64,000 nucleotides of DNA from Hafnia alvei (GTDB lineage Bacteria > Pseudomonadota > Gammaproteobacteria > Enterobacterales > Enterobacteriaceae): positions 2,434,012-2,498,011 of the forward strand of contig NZ_CP139992.1 in the NCBI RefSeq assembly GCF_034424155.1. Reading direction: 5' to 3'. Below the pieces are notes generated by a model that did not search any database, had not been told where the DNA came from, and was given only the letters and a program-made list of their open reading frames with translations. The position numbers and the translations under genes are program-made. Numbering within the stretch: position 1 is the first letter of the stretch; every line of letters starts with the position of its first letter. Of the stretch, positions 58,081 through 64,000 are shown piece by piece.

Positions 58081-59229
58081 ATGAGTCAGAAAGGATATTT
58101 TATCCGCGTAGGTGATAAGACAAGCTGCGGCGGTACGGTTAGAGGTGGTAATCCTAATTACAATATGCACGGCCGAGCTGCTTCGAGGCATGGCGATCTC
58201 GTCACATGCGGAAAGGATGGCAAGACATACCGAATCATCGGTGGCATCCCTGGTATGCTGGATAATAATGTGCAACTAGCTGGTACGCTCGATAGCATTA
58301 GCAGTTGTCCATGTAGGGCTAAACTTCTTTCATCACTCTCGAGCGCGACATATGAGAAAACTAGCCGTGCAGAAGTAAGAATGGCGGCTGCGCCACAATC
58401 GGAGGCGCCAACACAATACGCCCAAGCGGCGAAAGCCAACCCGCACCCTCTTAATAATTTAGTTGGCACAATCGGCGGGACGTGTGAAAAAGAAGATGAT
58501 CCATTAGCTAATGGTGTATTTGTGTGGACTGAAACACATGAAGCCGGCCATGCTTTTATTTCTGTTCACATTAATAGTGAAGTATTTGTATTTACTTACG
58601 GGCGTTTTGCTAGAAGAAGCATGATTGGTTTTATTGGAGACGGCATATTAAATTATTTAGTCGATGATGATGCGATTGATTACTATACAACTGAACTTTA
58701 TAAAATGTCTGCACGTGTATTTAGGATTGATGATGCCGGCATACAATTAACTAAACAGTTATTTGAGGCACGCTGGAATACAGGTAAATCAGTAGCGGAT
58801 TTAGATGATGCAAAAGAAATAACCAAGCGTAGAGGAAGGCTTATTGATACTTACGATTTGACGGGAAGCAATTGTGCGACTCACTCGGTTACAGTTCTTC
58901 GTCAGGCTGGCAGCAAAATATTTGGGACTAGTTACACACCTATGACAACTCAATTCCCAATTGAAGGTGAAGAGGATTTCGCTATCCCAGTGTCTTTACA
59001 GAATTATCTTGTAAAGAGAAGTCAAAGTCTGAAATTTATGGATGTGATTGAAGTTACCAATAAATTTAAAAATAAATATCAAAACGCTGGCTTGGTTGAA
59101 ATTGAAGAAACTGTACAAGGAAAGGTTGTTCACGAAACCGCAGGGGCAATATCTGGGGCTGGCTCCTCAAGCGGCTACTCTGGCGGCACAATAGGTGGAA
59201 TTCTAAAAGGGTCATATGATGTCGATTAA
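58081..59229 (+). CDS. PAAR-domain type VI secretion effector with a permuted papain-like C-terminal domain
   Basis: The 382-residue protein has an N-terminal PAAR domain (1-95): FIRVGDKTSCGGTV, AASRHGDLVTCGKDGKTY, QLAGTLDSISSCPCRAKLL. After a linker (95-135) comes a domain with GVFVWTETHEAGHAFISV (His157), FVFTYGRF, and late TGSNCATHSVTVLRQAG (Cys265, His268). A His before the Cys is the order of permuted NlpC/P60 (LRAT, YiiX, PPPDE) enzymes, so an amidase, protease or acyltransferase toxin is likely. The tail from 354 is Gly/Ser-rich. The next gene overlaps its end. No signal peptide, as expected for T6SS cargo. Confidence 0.8.
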   Translation: MSQKGYFIRVGDKTSCGGTVRGGNPNYNMHGRAASRHGDLVTCGKDGKTYRIIGGIPGMLDNNVQLAGTLDSISSCPCRAKLLSSLSSATYEKTSRAEVRMAAAPQSEAPTQYAQAAKANPHPLNNLVGTIGGTCEKEDDPLANGVFVWTETHEAGHAFISVHINSEVFVFTYGRFARRSMIGFIGDGILNYLVDDDAIDYYTTELYKMSARVFRIDDAGIQLTKQLFEARWNTGKSVADLDDAKEITKRRGRLIDTYDLTGSNCATHSVTVLRQAGSKIFGTSYTPMTTQFPIEGEEDFAIPVSLQNYLVKRSQSLKFMDVIEVTNKFKNKYQNAGLVEIEETVQGKVVHETAGAISGAGSSSGYSGGTIGGILKGSYDVD

Positions 59230-59482
59230 AGGTTTGCTACGATGGGGAAGTATATTCCTCATCATGATTACATACATATGCGCTTTAGCACTAATAATTA
59301 TGGACTACGGTGTCACTTTAAAATACGGAGGCATAGATCCGCATGAACAAGTTACCGCAGTCAGATGCAACTCTATCATTGATCAAATATCAATAAGTTT
59401 TGTTGAGCTTACATATATTGCATTCTTTGGATACTTAATCTCCATAGTTTTAATCCTTCTTGTTTTTAAAAAGGTGAGATAG
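59216..59482 (+). CDS. Two-helix membrane protein, probable immunity protein (copy 1)
   Basis: The 88-residue protein has helices at about 10-31 and 64-84 with a loop between (GIDPHEQVTAVRCNSIIDQI) that would face the periplasm, fitting protection against a toxin acting there. The start ATGATG overlaps the last 14 bases of the effector gene, the usual toxin-immunity layout. I do not recognise a named family; the immunity role is inferred from position and from the duplication behind it. Confidence 0.75.
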   Translation: MMSIKGLLRWGSIFLIMITYICALALIIMDYGVTLKYGGIDPHEQVTAVRCNSIIDQISISFVELTYIAFFGYLISIVLILLVFKKVR

Positions 59483-59525
59483 AAAGAAGCCACTAGAGTT
59501 ATCGGTAGTTTGCTAAAAGGATTAT

Positions 59526-59792
59526 ATGATGTCGATTAAAGGTTTGTTGAGATGGGGGAGTATTTCTCTCATTACGGTAATTTATAGCGTTTTTTTATTT
59601 GGACTTGTTTTGGGGTATTACACTACCCTGAAATATGTAGGTATAGAACCTCATGAACAAGTTACAGCTGTTCGATGTAATGCCGTAATTGATGATTTAA
59701 CTATAAGTTTTGATGCACTTACGAACGCTGCATTTTTTGGGTATTTTATCTCCATCGCTTTAATTCTTCTTATTTTTAAAAAAGTGAGATAG
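59526..59792 (+). CDS. Two-helix membrane protein, probable immunity protein (copy 2)
   Basis: A paralogue of copy 1 with the same length, start (MMSIKGLLRWGSI) and loop (EPHEQVTAVRCNAVIDDLTI), diverged mainly in the helices. It is preceded by a short copy of the effector end: ATCGGTAGTTTGCTAAAAGG reads in the effector frame IGSLLKG and then YDVD-stop, as in the intact effector. So the duplication unit included the effector tip and probably replaced it. A terminator follows. Confidence 0.75.
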   Translation: MMSIKGLLRWGSISLITVIYSVFLFGLVLGYYTTLKYVGIEPHEQVTAVRCNAVIDDLTISFDALTNAAFFGYFISIALILLIFKKVR

Positions 59793-59794
59793 AA

Positions 59795-59825
59795 AAAAGC
59801 CACTAGAGTTACTGGTGGCTTTTAC
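59795..59825 (+). terminator. Terminator after immunity copy 2
   Basis: AAAGCCAC pairs with GTGGCTTT around TAGAGTTACTG-type loop, then TTACTTCTA. After copy 1 the same left arm (AAGCCACTAGAGTTAT) is present but the right arm is replaced by the duplicated effector tail. Confidence 0.75.
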
Positions 59826-60074
59826 TTCTATAACTCTAAATGTTATTATTTTGAAATCATTAGGCTTATTTGGTATTTAAATATAAAGCAGAGATATAGT
59901 TTTCAACTAGGGTGATAATATATAATTTATGTCAAGTCAGGGAAGGTTAATGAATAAAAATCACTCTGTAAGAGGATGCTGTTTAAGTGGTAACACAACA
60001 GATTTTGATATAAAATGAAAGTGGTTAATTTGACGAATGATTCAAAAAAACACATGAGGCGATTGGTGAGTAAA

Positions 60075-60460
60075 ATGGATTTAATTACTATGGCATTAGG
60101 AGTTACATCCTTCTTGGTTTTTTTGCTGCTATTATTTATTCAGTCATCAATAACAAAAATCATAAAACCTTATGTTCCTTATTTATTAAAGAATTTGGTT
60201 TTTTGCCTGGGGGGATTATACTCGCTCAAGCGGGTGGTATTTTCCTAACCTTTCAAAAAGATCTTTTCTTTTTATTCCCATTAATAGTTTCTGAAGATAA
60301 TTTTATAGTTAGAGACATGAAGTCTGAACACTACAACTTCGTTAGAACGCTACCTAGTGAAATAACTCTATGGATAAAAATAAAATATATATTATTCTCT
60401 GTTAGCATAATATTAATGCTAATTTCATATATTTCCTACAGCTTATTAACAATAAGCTGA
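60075..60460 (+). pseudogene. Second-family immunity-like gene, frameshifted in a poly-T tract
   Basis: Frame 1 begins MDLITMALGVTSFLVF and frame 2 continues IYSVINNKNHKTLCSLFIKE then FLTFQKDLFFLFPLIVSEDN to the stop at 60460. Adding one T to the seven-T run at 60118-60124 joins the two frames into a protein that aligns without a gap at the join to the intact paralogue at 60580 (SFLVFFAAIIYS against SFTVIVIAFIYS). Both have an N-terminal helix, a FTFQKD/FLTFQKD core and a C-terminal helix. It is either broken or restored by slippage. Confidence 0.75.
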
Positions 60461-60501
60461 GTAGCGTCAGAGACCTAACTTAGAGAGTTATACTAGAGTG
60501 C

Positions 60502-60579
60502 AGGCATGTTGGTGGAGAAGCAGGCTCTAATCTAGGAGAAGGTTTTGGAGAATATATATATGAATCGAGAGGTGAGTAA
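60502..60579 (+). pseudogene. Orphan effector C-terminal tail 1
   Basis: The frame RHVGGEAGSNLGEGFGEYIY followed by ESRGE ends in TAA directly before the TTG start of the next gene. It has no upstream gene body. It aligns position by position with the tail at 61006-61080 (H-I/V-G, G-S, G-E, Y-E, G), so both are ends of lost effectors of one type. Confidence 0.65.
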
Positions 60580-60963
60580 TTGAAATCATTAATTATGTTT
60601 TCATCACTTTTCAGTTTTACTGTCATAGTGATAGCCTTCATTTATTCAGAATTAAAAAATAATAAACACAAGGAACTATGTAATGAGTTCCTTGAACAGT
60701 ATCACTACATACCCGCAGATGTCTTGGCCTATCAAAGTTCTGGTATCCTATTCACATTCCAAAAGGATATTTTTTTCCTTATGGCGGCAATATTCAATGA
60801 TGATAGCTTTTTTGTTAGAAATTTAGATAAAAACATATATTCTTTTATAAAAAAACAACCATCCAAAAAAATATTTTGGATTAAAGCTAAGTTTTTAATT
60901 TTGATATTTGGATTTATATCGCTTATTGCTAACTATATCGCTTTTACTATCTTCATAAAATAA
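60580..60963 (+). CDS. Probable orphan immunity protein, second family (intact)
   Basis: The 127-residue protein has an N-terminal helix (LIMFSSLFSFTVIVIAFIYS), a charged middle with FTFQKDIFFLMAAIFNDDSF and a C-terminal helix. It starts with TTG right after the stop of an orphan effector tail, and GAGGTGAG serves as ribosome site. It is the intact paralogue of the frameshifted gene upstream. No function is known; an immunity role is inferred from its place behind a toxin tail. Confidence 0.65.
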   Translation: MKSLIMFSSLFSFTVIVIAFIYSELKNNKHKELCNEFLEQYHYIPADVLAYQSSGILFTFQKDIFFLMAAIFNDDSFFVRNLDKNIYSFIKKQPSKKIFWIKAKFLILIFGFISLIANYIAFTIFIK

Positions 60964-60981
60964 AAATATTCATGAAGTGAG

Positions 60982-61080
60982 ATTGTTGGCGTAGGAGTTG
61001 TTAAGCATATAGGCCATTAACTTGGTAGTTCCAGTGGTGAATTGTTGGGTGATAAGGTATATGAAACTTATGGTAAATAA
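60982..61080 (+). pseudogene. Orphan effector C-terminal tail 2 with internal stop
   Basis: The frame IVGVGVVKHIGH-stop-LGSSSGELLGDKVYETYGK-stop is the counterpart of orphan tail 1 with an in-frame TAA at 61018. It ends just before the truncated immunity copy 3. Confidence 0.55.
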
Positions 61081-61100
61081 TATCTTTAGTACAACTGAAG

Positions 61101-61239
61101 TGAACAAGTTACAGCTGTTCGATGTAATGCCGTAATTAATGATTTAACTATAAGTTTTGATGCAATTACGAACGCTGCATTTTTTGGGTATTTTATCTCC
61201 ATCGCTTTAATTCTGCTTATTTTCAAAAAAGTACGCTAG
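61101..61239 (+). pseudogene. Truncated third copy of the 88-residue immunity gene
   Basis: From 61101 the DNA is nearly identical to the last 140 bases of copy 2 (about seven differences) and encodes EQVTAVRCNAVINDLTISFD through FFGYFISIALILLIFKKVR and a stop. The first half of the gene is missing. Confidence 0.9.
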
Positions 61240-61560
61240 GTTTACAAAGACTATCAAGATTTCTGTTGATCTTCGCAGCTCCCAAGCTCAGCCGTTTATC
61301 TTTTACCTCTTGTAAAAACACCTTAAATCAGTATGGAACAGCAGCAATAAAATCACCTTCCACAAAGTAACTGAAACAGAAATCTTCCCGACAAGATACG
61401 CCCGCAAAAAAGAAAACCCGCCGTCATTTACTGAAAATCAGCAAACGAATCGAGCGGGTGCAAATGCATGAGAAACTCTATGTCGAAGTTATTCAACAAC
61501 TTGATAATAGCATCACACATTTAATTAACAATTTGTTTTCCTTGTTTTGTGAGCAGGATC
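61240..61560. other. AT-rich spacer with a possible 33-residue frame
   Basis: No recognised gene. At 61464-61565 a frame reads MHEKLYVEVIQQLDNSITHL followed by INNLFSLFCEQDH; it has a weak ribosome site and I give it low weight. The spacer separates the effector region from the repeat region. Confidence 0.35.
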
Positions 61561-61869
61561 ATTAAATTACCCTGTTTTCCGGTTTGGTATCGCCCATCCC
61601 ACGCGCCCCAAACTCCACCGGTACATCCCTGTACCGGTGACTCTCCCAGCCAAAACTTAAACAATTAAAAGAAAAGAGAGAAATAAAATAAAAAGATAAG
61701 AAGACAAAAATATCTTTTGTCTTTTTTATGTTTAAAGGGTGCGTTTTAGAACCACCAGCAGGGATGCTGGTGGCAGGTTGAGGGCGCACAGGACGTACGC
61801 TCCGAGACCGGTCGGACAAACGACTCGGTAAAAAGCGCGAGAGTCGAGAGGTTGCGCGCTGGCAACCTT
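61561..61869 (-). other. Hairpin-rich stretch, possible P4-type satellite relic
   Basis: It contains perfect hairpins CACCGGTACA/TGTACCGGTG (61616-61639) and CCACCAGCA/TGCTGGTGG (61752-61773), and a minus-strand frame 61732-61914 reading FYETADVGVRRKVASAQPLD and NLPPASLLVVLKRTL. From memory, such sequences occur in the ash/icd control region of P4-like satellite prophages; I cannot confirm. An overlapping frame 61562-61819 is also open. Confidence 0.35.
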
Positions 61870-61876
61870 TCGTCGA

Positions 61877-61953
61877 ACGCCTACGTCAGCCGTCTCATAG
61901 AAACGCAAATGCACACGAGCGGACGAAATCTTTCACCGCCCTCACATAAAAGA
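61877..61953. repeat. 77-nt diverged direct repeat, unit 1
   Basis: It begins ACGCCTACGTCAG and ends CTCACATAAAAGA. It aligns without gaps to unit 2 (61995-62071) at 57 of 77 positions; the start-to-start distance is 118 bases. Confidence 0.85.
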
Positions 61954-61994
61954 TTCTATATACAAGGCGGCGTTGCTTGAGCCGCCTCACTCGG

Positions 61995-62071
61995 ACACCC
62001 ACGCCAGCGTTTTCATGGAAACACATGTGCTCATAGGCGTTCGAAACCTTTCACTGCTCTAACATAAAAGA
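61995..62071. repeat. 77-nt diverged direct repeat, unit 2
   Basis: It begins ACACCCACGCCAG and ends CTAACATAAAAGA. On the minus strand its translation FHENAGVGVRV resembles FYETADVGVRR from unit 1, so the two may descend from a small coding or RNA element. Confidence 0.85.
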
Positions 62072-62106
62072 ACGTAGAGAGCTATATACTCGGTCTTCCG
62101 TCAAAA

Positions 62107-62352
62107 CTAGTGTGCCTGCTCCTGCTGAGCAAACTTCAACTCAATCAGCGCTATTGCCTTTTGCACGCCGCGCTTGGTGACAGGGTCGATGCTGGCCTTG
62201 TCAAAATTGATACTCTTCAGCTGGCTGGCCATTTTTTCGCGCACTTCGGTAGGCGCAATCACGTCAATGACGTCTAAAATCTGCTTAATCACCAGCTGGC
62301 AGGCAACCAGATCGGACGCCAGTTCTTCACTCTCAGTCAGCATCTGAGACAT
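62107..62352 (-). CDS. Small conserved protein of unknown function
   Basis: The 81-residue, helical protein ([40 protein letters not shown]) has a good ribosome site (AAAAAGGAAAA). It lies 66 bases after yciO on the same strand. Its pattern (ELA..., a Cys, QL..I, D.V....V..I) vaguely resembles the YecF family (DUF2594), but this is only an impression. No function proposed. Confidence 0.65.
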   Translation of the reverse strand: MSQMLTESEELASDLVACQLVIKQILDVIDVIAPTEVREKMASQLKSINFDKASIDPVTKRGVQKAIALIELKFAQQEQAH

Positions 62353-62418
62353 ACTTTTTCCTTTTTGAATTCAAATTTACACGTGTGAAATCAACAGAGT
62401 ATTTTTCCCTGCGGGTTT

Positions 62419-63039
62419 TTACATAAATGGCTTCGGATCGCCCGCGCCAACGCGCACCACTTCCGGTGAATCTTCGGTCAGATCAATCACCGTGGTTGGC
62501 TGCTGGCCTAAGAAACCACCGTGGATCACCAAGTCCACCACTTTACCCAGTGAATCTTGGATCTCTTCTGGATCGGATTCTGCAAAGTCATTGCCCGGCA
62601 GCATCAGCGTGGTCGACATTAACGGCTCACCGAGTGCAGCCAACAGATCCAGCGCAATTGGGTTTGACGGCACGCGCAAACCAATCGTCTTACGCTTTTC
62701 GCTCATTAGGCGACGCGGCACTTCTTTCGTGGCTTTCAGAATAAACGTGTAGTTGCCCGGCGTATTATTCTTGATAAGACGAAATGCGGTGTTATCAACA
62801 AACGCATAGGTCGAGATTTCAGACAGATCGCGACACACCAAGGTGAAGTTATGATTGCTGTCTAACTGACGGATACGGCAAATACGTTCCATCGCGTTTT
62901 TCTCACCCAGCATGCAACCCAGCGCATAGCCGGAGTCCGTTGGATAGACGATAACGCCGCCCTTACGCAGAACTTCCACACACTGACTAATCAGGCGCGG
63001 CTGAGGGTTATCCGGGTGAATATAAAAAAGCTGACTCAT
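62419..63039 (-). CDS. yciO: YciO, Sua5/YrdC-family protein
   Basis: The 206-residue protein is a YrdC/Sua5-fold protein with YPTDSGYALGCMLGEKNAME, the KRKTIGLRVPSNPIALDLL motif and PLMSTTLMLPG. Relatives make threonylcarbamoyl-AMP for tRNA t6A, but YciO is a separate subgroup with uncertain role. GGAATT precedes the ATG. It follows rnm by 57 bases, as in E. coli. Confidence 0.94.
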   Translation of the reverse strand: MSQLFYIHPDNPQPRLISQCVEVLRKGGVIVYPTDSGYALGCMLGEKNAMERICRIRQLDSNHNFTLVCRDLSEISTYAFVDNTAFRLIKNNTPGNYTFILKATKEVPRRLMSEKRKTIGLRVPSNPIALDLLAALGEPLMSTTLMLPGNDFAESDPEEIQDSLGKVVDLVIHGGFLGQQPTTVIDLTEDSPEVVRVGAGDPKPFM

Positions 63040-63096
63040 TGTAATTCCTCATTATTCAGGACGCTGTCGATAGCTCAGAAAGATCAATAGCCTAAG

Positions 63097-63981
63097 TTAC
63101 CAATCTCGCCATACAGGCTCAACGCCCGTCGGGAGCCACAATTTGCGGCCCAACTCAATCCATGCGCAGGGCTGGTGAAAATCAGAGCCCTGCGAAGCTA
63201 ATAGCCCGAACTGCAACGCATACGCGGCCAGCTGCGAACGTTCATTAGGGGCTTGTTGGCACTGTGCGACTTCCATCGCATCGCCACCCCAGCTTTTAAA
63301 ATCGGCAAGCAGACGTTTCAACCACTTGTTGCTTAGCTGATAGCGGCCCGGATGGGCCACCACGGCCTGTCCACCCGCATGGTGAATCGCAACGATGGCC
63401 TCTTCAATTGTACACCACTGAGGCGGAGCGTAACCGGTTTTACCACGCGCAAGATAATGTTTGAAAACACCCCCAACGTTGGTTGCATAGCCTTGCTCAA
63501 CAAGATAGCGGGCAAAGTGACCACGTGTGATCTCAGCACCATCGGCGATACGCGTCGCTCCCTCAAGCGCTCCGGGAATACGCGCTTTCTCAAGCCGCAG
63601 CGCGATCTCTTTCGCACGCGCCTGACGCCGAGTCACCTGTTCACTCAGCAACGTTTGTAACTCAGCGCTGTCAATATCGACGTTAAGCCCAACAATGTGG
63701 ATTTCATGATTCTCCCACAGCGTTGAAATTTCCACACCCGCAATCAGCTCAAGTTCAAGCTCTTGCTCAACAATAGCTTGGCGTGCGGCGGGAATGCCTG
63801 CCGTAGTGTCGTGATCGGTGATTGCCAACGTGGTCACGCCCATTTCTGCAGCGCGAGACACCAACTCTGCGCTAGAAAGTAAACCATCAGATGCCGTGGT
63901 GTGGCTGTGCAGGTCAAACAGGGGTTGAGGTGACAGCGTCACTTCTTCTGATTCAAGCAGTGTATCTTGCAAAATAGCCAT
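63097..63981 (-). CDS. rnm: PHP-domain 5'-3' exoribonuclease Rnm (RNase AM, YciV)
   Basis: The 294-residue protein has the PHP motifs LFDLHSHTTASDGLLS (His-x-His), LAITDHDTTAG, GVEISTLWENHEIHIVG, AHPGRYQLS and GSDFHQP, which bind the metal cluster. In E. coli YciV/RNase AM removes the last nucleotides during rRNA maturation. It starts at 63981, close to the right edge, and precedes yciO; the trp operon would be expected beyond the edge by analogy with E. coli. Confidence 0.95.
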   Translation of the reverse strand: MAILQDTLLESEEVTLSPQPLFDLHSHTTASDGLLSSAELVSRAAEMGVTTLAITDHDTTAGIPAARQAIVEQELELELIAGVEISTLWENHEIHIVGLNVDIDSAELQTLLSEQVTRRQARAKEIALRLEKARIPGALEGATRIADGAEITRGHFARYLVEQGYATNVGGVFKHYLARGKTGYAPPQWCTIEEAIVAIHHAGGQAVVAHPGRYQLSNKWLKRLLADFKSWGGDAMEVAQCQQAPNERSQLAAYALQFGLLASQGSDFHQPCAWIELGRKLWLPTGVEPVWRDW

Positions 63982-64000
63982 CCTATTGCGGTATCTGGCC

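Noticed and set aside
61562..61819. 85-codon minus-strand frame as a coding gene
   Set aside because: Overlaps another open frame and a perfect hairpin; the frame could be a by-product of a structured region, so only the tract is annotated.

Overview
The window is a piece of an enterobacterial (Enterobacterales) chromosome. Most genes are recognisable orthologues of Escherichia coli genes, usually in the same small clusters but with the clusters joined in a different order. The protein divergence and this mosaic order fit Hafnia or a close relative; that assignment is inference from memory of the families, not from a search.

Layout: 1-3.5 kb holds the start of pfkB, a small conserved protein and the copper-related yobA-yebZ-yebY genes. 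3.5-9 kb holds an OmpC-like porin with a divergent MicF-like small RNA, then a nucleoside-salvage cluster (yeiL, rihB, nupX). 9-18 kb holds an alpha/beta hydrolase, ptrB, a degenerate EAL protein, yebF, yqfB, SOS-controlled yebG, an acetyltransferase, a cold-shock gene and cfa. 17.7-23.4 kb holds purT with a PurR operator, yoaH, pabB-nudL and sdaA. 23.5-28.9 kb is an accessory PTS operon (IIC, a glycosylasparaginase-like hydrolase, an M17 aminopeptidase, IIB, IIA) divergent from a transposase-derived DNA-binding protein. 29-40 kb is the conserved stretch pdeD, yoaE (with a coupled small upstream ORF), manXYZ, yobD, Mn-riboswitch-mntP, rlmA, a YfiH-type paralogue, cspC and yobF. 40-51 kb holds pagP, cysB, topA, yciN, sohB, yciK, btuR, cobC, cobS and rluB. 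51-57.4 kb holds an MBL-fold hydrolase, a small membrane protein, holE, an SDR, an AraC/MarA-type regulator with ybiR, and an amino-acid ABC binding protein and permease without an ATPase.

The most unusual part is 57.6-62.1 kb. It is AT-rich and encodes a short PAAR-like protein, then a PAAR-headed effector whose C-terminal domain has a His-then-Cys order like permuted papain-fold (LRAT/YiiX-like) enzymes. Behind it lie two tandem copies of an 88-residue two-helix membrane protein (likely immunity), a frameshifted and an intact copy of a second candidate immunity family, two orphan toxin C-terminal tails, and a truncated third copy of the 88-residue gene. This reads as a type VI secretion effector locus that has repeatedly swapped tips and kept old immunity genes. 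It is followed by a non-coding stretch with 77-nt diverged direct repeats that I tentatively link to a P4-type satellite relic. The window ends in yciO and rnm (yciV), normal chromosome again.

How they work together: the PTS operon looks like a route for importing and splitting an amino-acid or peptide conjugated sugar; manXYZ imports mannose-type sugars; yeiL-rihB-nupX imports and hydrolyses nucleosides; mntP with its Fur-like box and riboswitch exports manganese; btuR, cobC and cobS act late in adenosylcobalamin synthesis. Regulatory sites that can be read directly are PurR (purT), LexA (yebG), CRP (manX), Fur-like (mntP) and the yybP-ykoY riboswitch.
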